Source: Massilia sp. R2A-15 (GTDB lineage Bacteria; Pseudomonadota; Gammaproteobacteria; Burkholderiales; Burkholderiaceae_D). From it: a stretch of DNA of 64,000 bases. Where the stretch lies: NCBI RefSeq assembly GCF_030704305.1, contig NZ_CP131935.1:4278001-4342000 (forward strand), given 5' to 3'. The position numbers and the translations under genes were made by a program. Below the pieces are notes generated by a model that was not told the origin of the DNA, made no database searches, and saw nothing but the letters and a program-made list of their open reading frames with translations. Position 1 is the first letter of the stretch. Each line of letters begins with the position of its first letter. Shown piece after piece: positions 36,576 through 45,165 of the stretch.

Positions 36576-37685
36576 TCAAGGTCGAAAGCGCAGGGGACCC
36601 CAGCGCCTCTTCCAGATTCCCCCGCGCAGATAATCTTGCGCCGGGATCTCCACATATTTGTACATCAGCATCGACAGCAAGAGCACCATCAGGAACGAGG
36701 TCATCAGGGCAAGCACGCTGACCGGCTGCGAAGCATGCACCCAGCCAGCCTTGAATACGTCGTACACGAAGTAGTGCACCAGGTAGGTGGAATAGGAGAT
36801 CTCTCCCAGGTACACCAGCACGCGGGCGGACAGGGCTTTCATCACCCAGCCGGTGTCGACGATAAGATACACGACCACCAGGAAAAACAGCGCGGGCACG
36901 GTCGCATAGTTCGGCAAGTCGAAGCACAGCACGATCGTCGCCGCGATGGCAATCATCACCGCCACGAACTTGCGGCCGGCGAGCAGCAAGGCCGGATGAT
37001 AGACGTAAAGTGACCCGGCCAGTGCGCCAAGAAGGAATTCACACAGCGCCCGCACCAGGGGCATGCCCGCTTCCGACGCGCCCAGCGAACGGGCGCCGAC
37101 GAGGAAGTAGACTGCGGCCAGGGTCGCCGGCATCGCCAACGCGCCAAGCAGATGCGCGCCAACACCGCGAATGCGGGCGCGCAGGAACACGGCAATGAAC
37201 GGAAACAGCAGGTACACAAACCATTCGGCACTGATCGACCAGGACGGCACGTTCCACGTCAGCGGGCTGCCGGTCCAGGCGTGAACCAGCAACACGCTCT
37301 GCCAGAACGCGCTGGCGGTGTATCCAGGAGGCATGCTGCGCGAGGCGGAGGAATAGATGAAGGCGACGGCAAGGACCAGATATGCGCCCAGCATCAGGAG
37401 ATGGACCGGATAGATCCGGGTGATGCGGTTCCAGTAAAACGTCAGCAGATTATGATTAAAATTTGCGCCAAATTTTTCATAATAGTTAATAAAAATGATG
37501 AAGCCGCTGAGGATGAAAAAGAAATCCACCGCCAGGTAGCCATGGTCGACGAATGCCAGCAACCATGTGGGCGTGTCCGGAACCGCGCTGCGCCACAAAG
37601 CGATCGAGTGAAAGAACACGACCAGCCACGCGGCCAGGCCGCGAACACTGACCAGATGCACGAGTTTTTTAGCGCTCTTTTGCAT
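36576..37685 (-). CDS. Acyltransferase family 3 (OafA-type)
   Basis: An inner-membrane O-acyltransferase of 369 residues. The N-terminal LVSVRGLAAWLVVFFHSIALW contains the conserved Arg and His. GYLAVDFFFILSGFIIFINYYEKFG is the next block, and VPSWSISAEWFVYLLFPFIAVFL is the typical S-x-S-x-E-W motif. About ten hydrophobic segments follow, ending KYVEIPAQDYLR. It overlaps the end of the O-ligase gene by 17 bases, so both belong to one operon. It probably acylates the polysaccharide or the ligated glycan. It is not a close copy of the acyltransferase at 13615. Confidence 0.9.
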   Translation of the reverse strand: MQKSAKKLVHLVSVRGLAAWLVVFFHSIALWRSAVPDTPTWLLAFVDHGYLAVDFFFILSGFIIFINYYEKFGANFNHNLLTFYWNRITRIYPVHLLMLGAYLVLAVAFIYSSASRSMPPGYTASAFWQSVLLVHAWTGSPLTWNVPSWSISAEWFVYLLFPFIAVFLRARIRGVGAHLLGALAMPATLAAVYFLVGARSLGASEAGMPLVRALCEFLLGALAGSLYVYHPALLLAGRKFVAVMIAIAATIVLCFDLPNYATVPALFFLVVVYLIVDTGWVMKALSARVLVYLGEISYSTYLVHYFVYDVFKAGWVHASQPVSVLALMTSFLMVLLLSMLMYKYVEIPAQDYLRGGIWKRRWGPLRFRP

Positions 37686-38991
37686 GGGAAAAGGCGACCC
37701 AGGTTGGAGCGGGGGCTGCGCGCGTCATTTGGTTCAGGCAGATCGCAAGCGAAACCAGATAGAAGATGTAACACTGATACGCAATTCCGATGAACATCCC
37801 GCCGACCAGCAACACCGTCAGCGCGTCGGAAAGCCTGGACGCCATGTCGAACATCCACTTTTTTTCCGGGTCCGCGACGACGCGGCGGCGAACCTGGCTC
37901 AGCTTCCAGAAGGTCATGCCCAGAATCGACAGATACACGGCAAAACCAATCAGCCCTTGTTCACCCATTACTTCGAAAAATACGTTGTGAAACGCCTTGC
38001 CGCGATATTCGTTCGGATCGTAGTACTGCACGCCGCCCTCGCCGACGGACGCGATCCGGTTGAGCTTGAAGGCGTCGAACCCGCCCCCCTGGGGATGTTG
38101 AAGGGCAAAGCCCATCGTCCATTTCCACACTTCGATTCGCCCCATCGCCGAAGAGTCCTGCTCGTAGGTTCCGATTGAGGACATGCGATTGCCCCAGGCG
38201 GTGCCGCTCAGGTCGAGCTGGGAACCGATCGCCAGCGCGACCGCCAGCGCGATCGCCACGCGCACCTTATGGCGTGAGCGCAATGCGTATAGCGCCACCA
38301 GGCAACCGCCCGCGACAAGCCCGGTGCGCGCACCGCTGCCTACGATAGTGAACAGGTCGACGAGGGCCGTCATCGCGATTACGAGCTTGAACATGCGGCT
38401 GTTCGGAAAAATGACCGAATGGTTGTAAAGATAATGCATGATCGGCAGTTGCATGACGCACACCGCGGCCAGGGTACTGCTCTCGGCCAGCCCGGAATTG
38501 CTGTCGCCCATGATCGCCAATACGCCATAGCCGCCGCCGCCGAGGGCCGCTTTCACGCCTCCCGAGAAGGAGATGGTGGCGATCGAGAACACCATGGTCA
38601 GCAAGAACGCTTCGATATGAATCCGCGACCGGATCACGAAGGGAATGAAGCTCGCGAAAATCACTACCTTGAACGCCCAGTCCCATTTGACCCAGGCGCC
38701 GACGCCAGGATCGGCAATGGCGGAGGTGAAAGTGATCCACGCGGCGAAGAAGGTGAGCAGGAAGATCGTATTGTCGACAGGAATCTTTTTTTTCTCAGCG
38801 CTGGTCAGAAACGAGATCAGCACGACAATCGCGGCGATCATCGCCAGCGGCAATCCGTTAATGATGGAATAGGCCAGCGCCTGCGGCTTGACGATATCGA
38901 TCCAGACGTAGGCCAGCATTGCCACGAAAGGGTAGGACACCCCAACGAGCAATACATAGAACAGAATTGCCGCCAGAAAGGCACTGCGCAT
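37669..38991 (-). CDS. Putative O-glycosylation ligase, exosortase A system-associated
   Basis: A polytopic Wzy/WaaL-like protein of 440 residues with about ten to twelve hydrophobic segments (TIGR03097). Diagnostic blocks are FVAMLAYVWIDIVKPQALAYS at the start, MGDSNSGLAESSTLAAV in the middle, TIVGSGARTGLVAGG, and the large periplasmic loop with GRIEVWKWTMGFALQHPQGGGFD and KAFHNVFFEVMGEQG. The H-x3-E-x-x-G-E-x-G segment is the active-site loop of O-antigen ligases. It probably transfers the lipid-linked glycan to protein or polymerises it. It is first in a two-gene operon with the acyltransferase. Confidence 0.93.
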   Translation of the reverse strand: MRSAFLAAILFYVLLVGVSYPFVAMLAYVWIDIVKPQALAYSIINGLPLAMIAAIVVLISFLTSAEKKKIPVDNTIFLLTFFAAWITFTSAIADPGVGAWVKWDWAFKVVIFASFIPFVIRSRIHIEAFLLTMVFSIATISFSGGVKAALGGGGYGVLAIMGDSNSGLAESSTLAAVCVMQLPIMHYLYNHSVIFPNSRMFKLVIAMTALVDLFTIVGSGARTGLVAGGCLVALYALRSRHKVRVAIALAVALAIGSQLDLSGTAWGNRMSSIGTYEQDSSAMGRIEVWKWTMGFALQHPQGGGFDAFKLNRIASVGEGGVQYYDPNEYRGKAFHNVFFEVMGEQGLIGFAVYLSILGMTFWKLSQVRRRVVADPEKKWMFDMASRLSDALTVLLVGGMFIGIAYQCYIFYLVSLAICLNQMTRAAPAPTWVAFSHAKER

Positions 38992-39133
38992 GGAGTAGTC
39001 GGATCTTTAGGAAAATTGAAAGATTGCGCACGGGCACGCAGGAAACTAGCTCAGCATTCTACCCCGAAAACCGGAGAGCAACACATATGTACGATTGGAA
39101 AATCGCGTCCGGCACAGGGACGCCGATGAGCTA

Positions 39134-39209
39134 TGGTGCGGCTGGCGGGGATCGAACCCACGACCCTTGGCTTCGGAGGCCAATACTCTATCCACTGAGC
39201 TACAGCCGC
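39134..39209 (-). tRNA. tRNA-Arg (anticodon CCG)
   Basis: Read on the minus strand the 76-nt gene starts GCGGCTG, paired with CAGCCGC, then A and an encoded CCA. The anticodon arm is TTGGC-CTCCGAA-GCCAA, giving anticodon CCG for CGG codons. The T loop GGTTCGATCC is canonical. No truncated copy or integrase gene is next to it, so no att-site duplication is visible. Confidence 0.95.
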
Positions 39210-39398
39210 TGGGGGAATCGCTGAAGAGATGCGAAGGATACAGTTTTTCCACGGGCCCGTCTATGCAAAGTAACGGCCGCCGTGCAATTTTCGTTCCAAA
39301 TCGGATATGTTGCGTCTATAATCGCGGGTTCGGTGGGCGTTGGCAGTTCGTCAATCACAGCCTTCGCCGGCGGGGTTAAAAATAGATTTAAGGAAATC

Positions 39399-40238
39399 AT
39401 GAGCGACGCACACATGGAACACCAATCTGCAATCCGTACCCCTAAACAACTGATCGCCGCCGTGGCCGGGTTTTTCCTGGTCACCGTGATCGGCATCATC
39501 CTGCTGGTCTCCTTCGTCACCGCCCCCAAGCTGACGGGCGCCGGGACCGAGAGCCAGAGCGCCGAAGCGGTCGCGGCGCGCGTGCGCCCGGTTGCCGACG
39601 AAGGCTACACCCTGAAGGACGCAAGCGGACCGAAAGTGCTGCAGAGCGCTGAAGCCGTTTACACCACGACCTGCTCGGCATGCCACGGCAGCGGCGCCGC
39701 GGGCGCACCGAAGCTGGGCGACGCCGGCGCATGGAGCCCGCGCATTGCCCAAGGTTACGACACGCTGCTCAAACACGCGCTCGAGGGTATTCGCGCGATG
39801 CCGGCCAAAGGGGGCAATCCCGACCTCGACGACGTTGAGGTAGCCCGGGCAGTCGTGTACCTCGCCAACCAGGGCGGCGCGAAATTCAAGGAGCCAGCGG
39901 CGCCTGCAGCGGCTGCCGCATCGGCGGCAGCCTCGGAAGCGGCGCAAACGGCGGCAGCGGCGCCAGCCGCGGCTGCCCAGCCGACTGCAGCTACCGGTGA
40001 AAAGCTGTATGGCGCAACCTGCGTCGCCTGCCACGGCGCGGGAATCGCCGGCGCCCCGAAGTTCGGCGACAAGGCGGCGTGGACGCCGCGCATCAAGCAA
40101 GGCAATGCGGCGCTGTACGATCATGCGATCAAGGGCTTTCAAGGCAAGAACGGGATGATGCCGCCGAAGGGTGGATCGTCGGCCTCGGACGACGAGATCA
40201 AGGCGGCTGTCGATTTCATGACTGCAGCTGCAAAATAA
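39399..40238 (+). CDS. Dihaem cytochrome c5-type protein
   Basis: A membrane-anchored c-type cytochrome of 279 residues. One N-terminal helix (LIAAVAGFFLVTVIGIILLV) leaves the rest periplasmic. Two haem sites are present: CSACH (Cys92, Cys95, His96) and CVACH (Cys208, Cys211, His212), each followed by GMMPPKGG- or AMPAKGG-like methionine ligand loops. An Ala/Pro linker (about 170-200) joins the two similar domains, an internal duplication. Start 39399 has AAGGA 5 bases upstream. It likely shuttles electrons to a terminal oxidase. It is not part of the exopolysaccharide system. Confidence 0.93.
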   Translation: MSDAHMEHQSAIRTPKQLIAAVAGFFLVTVIGIILLVSFVTAPKLTGAGTESQSAEAVAARVRPVADEGYTLKDASGPKVLQSAEAVYTTTCSACHGSGAAGAPKLGDAGAWSPRIAQGYDTLLKHALEGIRAMPAKGGNPDLDDVEVARAVVYLANQGGAKFKEPAAPAAAAASAAASEAAQTAAAAPAAAAQPTAATGEKLYGATCVACHGAGIAGAPKFGDKAAWTPRIKQGNAALYDHAIKGFQGKNGMMPPKGGSSASDDEIKAAVDFMTAAAK

Positions 40239-40259
40239 GCGCAACTTTTCCGACGCCAG

Positions 40260-40287
40260 CCGCTCGAATCATCGAGCGGTTTTTTTT
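40260..40287 (+). terminator. Intrinsic terminator after the cytochrome gene
   Basis: The stem CCGCTCGA/TCGAGCGG with loop ATCA is followed by eight T residues, 21 bases after the stop. Confidence 0.93.
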
Positions 40288-40623
40288 GCCCATTGTTTTT
40301 TCAGTCTTTGAGCCGCGACGGCAAAAAAATTAGAAAAATACAACATTGGTGGCGTTTATAACATTCCCAACGGCAACCATCGCGGGATGTTTCCCTGCCT
40401 CGCCTCGACGTTGCATTAAACGCAATATATTGACGTTTTGCACGAACTTTGTAGGTAAATAAATATTATTTTTAGCCAACTCCCTTGAACTTCGGTTATC
40501 TTTTTGTTGTTTTGAGGAAATTTTTGTGGGCTTATTGAACTATTTCAACCCACTGGAAGTTTTCTTGGGGTAATCTTTCGTCTGAAAGCGCGACTTCCCG
40601 CTGCTACATGTCATGGAATTGTC
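40288..40623. other. AT-rich leader and promoter region of the lipoprotein gene
   Basis: A markedly AT-rich stretch. A possible sigma-70 promoter is TTGACG near 40431 with TAGGTA 16 bases later. About 150 bases of untranslated leader would follow. No box of the PEP-CTERM type and no gene are seen. Confidence 0.4.
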
Positions 40624-42801
40624 ATGGATACCCTACTTCAGAAAACCTTTCCCCGCCTGATCGCCTTGATCTGCACGACTTCACTGGTCGCATGCGGCGG
40701 TGGCGGCGCCGGGGCCTCGTCGGCGCTCGATGCAGCCGCGCCCGCCGCCACAACCGTCATGGGGGCGACGTTCACCTCGATCGGCTCTCCGACTCTGGCC
40801 CCGGTCGCCAAGAAGACCTCGGTGCCGGTCACCAGCGCGACGCTTGAAAGCACGACCAAGGCAGCGCAATCGCAGGTGCCGGTTACCTTCGGCCAGGTGT
40901 TCGCCAAGGGCGACGTGCAGCCGAACGTTGAAATGGTCGGCGTGCTGCCGGACGGCAGCACGATCGCCCTGCAGGTCGACGCCAAGGCCAATCACGCGGA
41001 CGGCTCGCTGCGCCACGCAGTGCTTTCCGCGGTGATGCCGCAACTGGCGCCCGGCCAGAGCACCGTCATCTCCCTCAACAAGACCAGCACCACCCGCGCC
41101 GCGCAGTCGAGCACCCCGGCGGCCCTACTTGGCGCCGGCTTTACCGCCGCGGTCAACCTGACGGTCAACGGTCAAGCCTATTCCGTGTCCGCCGACGCGC
41201 TTCTGAAGAGCGGCAAATACACCACCTGGCTGGCCGGCCCGCTCGTCAACGAATGGCACGTCTCGGCCCCGCTCAAGACGGCGGCCGGCGTCGAGCATCC
41301 GCACCTGAGTGCACGCTTTGCGATCCGCTCGTATACCGGCTTGAACAAGGCGCGGGTTGACGTGACGGTCGAAAACGACTGGGCGTACGAACCGAATCCA
41401 AGCAATTTCACCTATGATGCCGCGATTACGGTCGGTGGCCAGACCGCCTACCAGAAACTCGGGCTGACCCACCTGCACCACGCCCGCTGGCGCAAACTGG
41501 CGTGGTGGGGAAGCGCGCCGGAAGTTCATATAAAGCATAACCAGGCGTATCTGATTGCCTCGCGCGCGGTTCCTAATTACGACCAGTCCATCACGTTCTC
41601 GGAATCGACGCTCGCCGCGCTCCGGTCCGAGTTCTCCGGCAGCGCCACCGAGCCGATGGGCACCGGGATGTCCATTCCCTATATGCCGACCACCGGTGGC
41701 CGCAGGGATATCGGCCTGATGCCGGGCTGGGCCGCGACCTACCTGCTGACGATGGACAAGCGCGCCAAGGAGGTCACGCTGGGCACGGCCGACCTGGCTG
41801 GAAGCTATTCGTCGCACTACCGCGACAAAAATACCGATCGCCCGATCAGCCTGTTCGATTACCCGTACATGACCATCATCGACCCGCACGTCGAGGATAC
41901 CCGGAACCCAGCCACGGGCAAGACCGAAGCCTTCCCCGCATGCAACAACTGCGCTACGCCGAACACCTTCGACGGATCGCACCAGCCCGCCCTGGCCTAC
42001 CTGCCTTATCTGGTGACCGGCGATTACTACTACCTGGAAGAGCTTCAATTCTGGGCAATGGCCAACGTGTTCGCTTCGGTCCCGGACTACCGCGAGAGCA
42101 TCAAGGGACTGCTCCATACCGACCAGGTGCGCGGACAGGCATGGAGTCTGCGCACCCTGAGCGAGGCGGCATACATCACGCCGGATGGCCATCCCCTTAA
42201 ACAGACGTTCGAGACGATCCTGTCGAACAACCTCGACTGGTATAACAACAAGTATTCGACCAATCCATCGGCGAATTCGCTTGGCGTGATCATGGAACAG
42301 GCACTCGTCTATACGGACGAGACGGGCTTGGCGCCATGGCAGGACGATTACTTTACGGCCGCCGCGGGCCGTGCGGCGGAGCTCGGGTACGACAAGGCAA
42401 ACGCGCTGGTGGCGTGGAAATCGAAGTTTCCCATTTCGAGGATGACGGGAACCGGCGCGTGCTGGATCGATGCGGCGATCTACAGCATGGTCGTGCGCAG
42501 CACCAAGACCGCTCCGCTGTTTGCCGATATCGGCAGCGCCTACCGGGCCAGCCATACTGCAGCGTTCAATGCGCTCGCTTGCGCAGGACCTGAAATGGCT
42601 GCATCGCTGGGACTGAAAGTGGGAGAGATGACGGGCTACTCGAGCGCCGTCGACGGCATTCCTTCGACCATGCAGTCTGCCTTGGCATATAGTGCAAAAG
42701 CATCGCCGGTGGAAGGCGCCGCGGCGTGGAAGTTGTTCATGAGCCGCAGCGTCAAGCCCGACTACAGCCAGGGTCCGCAGTTCGCCGTCGTGCCCCGCTA
42801 A
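40624..42801 (+). CDS. Large lipoprotein of unknown function, possible polysaccharide-active enzyme
   Basis: A 725-residue exported protein. The lipobox LVAC at residues about 21-24 predicts lipidation at Cys, followed by a Gly-rich tether (GGGGAGA). Residues about 75-330 are beta-rich (VTFGQVFAKGDVQ, VDAKANHADGSLRHAVLSAV), reminiscent of the RIFT-barrel domain of exo-acting lyases. Residues about 400-700 are mainly alpha-helical with Trp, Tyr and His (SHQPALAYLPYLVTGDYYYL, RGQAWSLRTLSEAAY), as in alpha/alpha toroids. I do not recognise the family with certainty. A role in trimming or degrading a polysaccharide is inference from the fold-like pattern and the setting. Confidence 0.7.
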   Translation: MDTLLQKTFPRLIALICTTSLVACGGGGAGASSALDAAAPAATTVMGATFTSIGSPTLAPVAKKTSVPVTSATLESTTKAAQSQVPVTFGQVFAKGDVQPNVEMVGVLPDGSTIALQVDAKANHADGSLRHAVLSAVMPQLAPGQSTVISLNKTSTTRAAQSSTPAALLGAGFTAAVNLTVNGQAYSVSADALLKSGKYTTWLAGPLVNEWHVSAPLKTAAGVEHPHLSARFAIRSYTGLNKARVDVTVENDWAYEPNPSNFTYDAAITVGGQTAYQKLGLTHLHHARWRKLAWWGSAPEVHIKHNQAYLIASRAVPNYDQSITFSESTLAALRSEFSGSATEPMGTGMSIPYMPTTGGRRDIGLMPGWAATYLLTMDKRAKEVTLGTADLAGSYSSHYRDKNTDRPISLFDYPYMTIIDPHVEDTRNPATGKTEAFPACNNCATPNTFDGSHQPALAYLPYLVTGDYYYLEELQFWAMANVFASVPDYRESIKGLLHTDQVRGQAWSLRTLSEAAYITPDGHPLKQTFETILSNNLDWYNNKYSTNPSANSLGVIMEQALVYTDETGLAPWQDDYFTAAAGRAAELGYDKANALVAWKSKFPISRMTGTGACWIDAAIYSMVVRSTKTAPLFADIGSAYRASHTAAFNALACAGPEMAASLGLKVGEMTGYSSAVDGIPSTMQSALAYSAKASPVEGAAAWKLFMSRSVKPDYSQGPQFAVVPR

Positions 42802-42835
42802 GCAATCGGCGGCACGCCGCCGGCCGCACCCAGAC

Positions 42836-42867
42836 GCCCCGGTCGCAGCAACGCGCCCGGGGCTTTT
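42836..42867 (+). terminator. Probable intrinsic terminator
   Basis: GCCCCGG (42836-42842) pairs with CCGGGGC (42857-42863) and is followed by TTTT, 35 bases after the lipoprotein stop. Confidence 0.75.
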
Positions 42868-42892
42868 GCGTTGATGGCAACCAGATCACGCC

Positions 42893-42911
42893 TGTCGGTA
42901 TACTTTACAGT
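42893..42911 (+). promoter_or_regulatory. Putative PEP-CTERM box (PrsR operator)
   Basis: TGTCGGTATACTTTACAGT, with CTGT and ACAG ends forming a short dyad. It lies 73 bases before the -24 element of the PEP-CTERM gene, a normal distance for an NtrC-type enhancer. Two near-identical copies occur at 36041 and 36289. Confidence 0.65.
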
Positions 42912-42982
42912 TGCCGGGTTGCGCCCCCCTCCGCCCCCGTTTTTCTCATTTGGATCAAAGGCTTGGCCCATTCCCCATGGCC

Positions 42983-42998
42983 CGGCACGATTATCGCT
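42983..42998 (+). promoter_or_regulatory. Sigma-54 (-24/-12) promoter of the PEP-CTERM gene
   Basis: CGGCACGATTATCGCT: GG at 42984-42985 and GC at 42996-42997 are separated by exactly 10 bases and the -24 part GGCACG is a full match. The expected start point is near 43009, leaving a short leader before ATG 43032. PrsR is the likely activator. Confidence 0.7.
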
Positions 42999-43031
42999 TA
43001 GATAAGATATTCCGCCAAATTGGAGACTCCC

Positions 43032-43595
43032 ATGTCGATTCGCACCTGGAAAGCAATGCTTCTTGGTCTGTCGTTTTTTTGCTGCACATCGGTGTTTGCC
43101 GCGACGCTGACTGTCGACGTGACCGGGGTGCCCAGCAACGACGTATTCGGCGCGCCGGGCAATTCAGTGCTCACGTTCAACGTCGGCGCCAACACCGCCA
43201 TCACCAGCATCACCTACGACGTCAGGCTAACCGCCCGGCCGCCTAGTTTCTTGTCGGAAATCTCATTGGCGCTGACCGATTCATCCGAGTCGGCGGGCGG
43301 ATTTTTTGTCGCGGGCGGCGACGACGACTTCTCGGGCACCGCCTCTTACGCGGGCGTGCTGGACCTGGTGGCCAGCGGCGGCGCGTTCAGCGTGGGCAGC
43401 GACGGCATCCTGCGCCTGGAGTTCTTTGATCAGTTCAAGGATTTGCCGAGCGGCGTGCCGGACGGGATATGGAATTCCGGCACCCTGGTTTTCGGCTTGC
43501 AGGAACAAAGCGTGCCTGAGCCCGCCACCGGGCTGCTGATCGGTGCGGGCCTGATCGGGCTTGGCTGCTTCAGCCGCCGGCGGCGCCACGCCTGA
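43032..43595 (+). CDS. PEP-CTERM sorting-domain protein
   Basis: A 187-residue exported protein and probable substrate of the exosortase A encoded at 7286. It has an N-terminal signal peptide (AMLLGLSFFCCTSVFA) and a beta-rich body of short strands with many Gly, Ser and Asp. The C-terminal sorting signal is complete: VPEP, then a hydrophobic helix (TGLLIGAGLIGLGCFS), then RRRR. ATG 43032 is preceded by TTGGAGA; a TTG 12 bases upstream is less likely. Its own promoter region carries the box and the sigma-54 element. The mature function is unknown. Confidence 0.95.
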   Translation: MSIRTWKAMLLGLSFFCCTSVFAATLTVDVTGVPSNDVFGAPGNSVLTFNVGANTAITSITYDVRLTARPPSFLSEISLALTDSSESAGGFFVAGGDDDFSGTASYAGVLDLVASGGAFSVGSDGILRLEFFDQFKDLPSGVPDGIWNSGTLVFGLQEQSVPEPATGLLIGAGLIGLGCFSRRRRHA

Positions 43596-43745
43596 CCTGC
43601 TGTATTATTGGAAGCACGATTACCCTCCAAAGCCGCGTGCCCCGGTCGCGCGGGCCGTCGCGCGGCCCTCTCCCCCTCTTCGCCCCGCCCGATCCCCGTA
43701 GTGTTGTCGCACGGACTGGTTACTTGTACCGGTGACAATTTTCCG

Positions 43746-43774
43746 TTGACCATCTCCCGTACGACGTCCATACT
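43746..43774 (+). promoter_or_regulatory. Candidate sigma-70 promoter for the AlgD-like gene
   Basis: TTGACC and CATACT are separated by 17 bases, about 75 bases before the GTG at 43849. Confidence 0.5.
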
Positions 43775-43848
43775 GGACGAAATGCTATGATCGGGCTCGT
43801 CGCCGTATTTTACTGGTTGCAACATCAAAATTAACGCAAGGGGTTGAA

Positions 43849-45165
43849 GTGAGAATTTCAGTTTTCGGACTCGGATACGTAGGGGCGGTTTCCTGTGGTT
43901 GCCTGCCTGAGCTCGGCCATCAGGTCATTGGTGTCGATACCAATCCCCTCAAGGTGCAGATGATTAACGACGGCCAGTCGCCGGTGGTCGAGGAAGGCAT
44001 CAACGAACTGATCACCGCAGCCGTCGCCGCCGGCCGCCTGCGCGCCACCCACGACGTCGAAGACGCCGTGCTCAACTCCGACGTTTCGCTCATTTCGGTC
44101 GCAACGCCATCGAATGCCGACTATTCGCCGAACCTGAGCGCGGTCGACGCGGTCATCCGCTCGATCGGCGCCGTCCTGCGCAAGAAGGATGGCCCGCACG
44201 TGATCGTGCTGCGCAGCACCGTGCCGCCGGGCACCACCGAAGACCGCATCCTGCCGATCCTGCTCGAAAGCTCGGGCCGCCAGATCGGCGACGGCCTGTC
44301 GCTCGTGTTCAACCCGGAGTTCCTGCGCGAAGGCAGCTCCGTCAAGGACTTCCACAATCCGCCGCAGACCGTCGTCGGCAGCCTGGGCGAAGCCGGCTAC
44401 GCCGCGATGGAAGCGATGTACGCGGGCATTCCGGGCGCGTTCGTGCGCACCACCACCCAGGTGGCCGAATCGGTCAAGTACCTGTGCAATGTGTTCCACG
44501 CGCTGAAAATCGTGTTCGCCAACGAGGCCGGCTCGGTGCTCAAGGCCTGCGACCTCGACGGCCGCGAAGTGATGAAGATCTTCTGCCAGGATACCCAGCT
44601 CAATATTTCGCCGGCCTACCTGCGTCCCGGTTTCGCCTTCGGCGGCTCCTGCCTGCCCAAGGAAGTGAAGGGTTTCCTGACCATGGCGCGCGACCTCAAC
44701 GTGCCGATCCCGACCCTGTCGGCGCTGCTCGACAGTAACGAGGCGCACATCAAGCGCGCCTACGACATGATCGCGCGCGACGGCCGCCGCAAGGTCGCGC
44801 TGTTCGGCCTGGCGTTCAAGCCGGGTACCGACGACATGCGCGACTCGCCGCTGGTGGCGTTGGCCGAACGCATGCTGGGCAAGGGCTTCGAGCTGGCGAT
44901 CTTCGACCGCTTCGTCAAGATCAGCCGCCTGCTCGGCAAGAACAAGGAATTCATCGAGCGCGAGATTCCGCACCTCGACCGCCTGCTGTCCGACTCGCCG
45001 GAAGCGGTGCTGAAGGACGCCGAAGTGATCGTCATCGGCCACGCCGACGCCGAGGCGCGCCAGGCCATCATCGCGCACGCTAAAGGCCGCCGCATCATCG
45101 ACTTGTCCGGCTACGCCGACCTGCGCGCCGCGCCGGCCGCCGAGTATGAAGGAATCTGCTGGTGA
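43849..45165 (+). CDS. GDP-mannose/UDP-sugar 6-dehydrogenase (AlgD-like)
   Basis: An NAD-dependent nucleotide-sugar dehydrogenase of 438 residues. The Rossmann start is MRISVFGLGYVGAVSCGCLPELGH; GHQVIGVDTNPLKV, VLRSTVPPGTTE and NPEFLREGSSVKDF are family blocks. Catalytic Cys lies in FAFGGSCLPKEV. LFGLAFKPGTDDMRDSPLVALAE closes the sugar-binding domain. The sequence is closer to GDP-mannose 6-dehydrogenase (AlgD) than to UDP-glucose dehydrogenase, judged by the SCGCLPELGH and DMRDSP blocks. It would make a uronic acid donor. The GTG start 43849 is followed by the conserved RISVFG. It overlaps the next gene by 4 bases (GTGA). Confidence 0.88.
   Translation: MRISVFGLGYVGAVSCGCLPELGHQVIGVDTNPLKVQMINDGQSPVVEEGINELITAAVAAGRLRATHDVEDAVLNSDVSLISVATPSNADYSPNLSAVDAVIRSIGAVLRKKDGPHVIVLRSTVPPGTTEDRILPILLESSGRQIGDGLSLVFNPEFLREGSSVKDFHNPPQTVVGSLGEAGYAAMEAMYAGIPGAFVRTTTQVAESVKYLCNVFHALKIVFANEAGSVLKACDLDGREVMKIFCQDTQLNISPAYLRPGFAFGGSCLPKEVKGFLTMARDLNVPIPTLSALLDSNEAHIKRAYDMIARDGRRKVALFGLAFKPGTDDMRDSPLVALAERMLGKGFELAIFDRFVKISRLLGKNKEFIEREIPHLDRLLSDSPEAVLKDAEVIVIGHADAEARQAIIAHAKGRRIIDLSGYADLRAAPAAEYEGICW

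Noticed and set aside
36330..36633. Two short plus-strand frames behind the second box
   Set aside because: No signal peptide or PEP-CTERM tail, and one runs into the end of the acyltransferase gene. They cannot be supported as the target of the box.
39134..39209. tRNA-Arg as an integration site for the accessory DNA
   Set aside because: The tRNA is intact, no integrase or partial 3' copy is visible, and the AT-rich block is 20 kb away.
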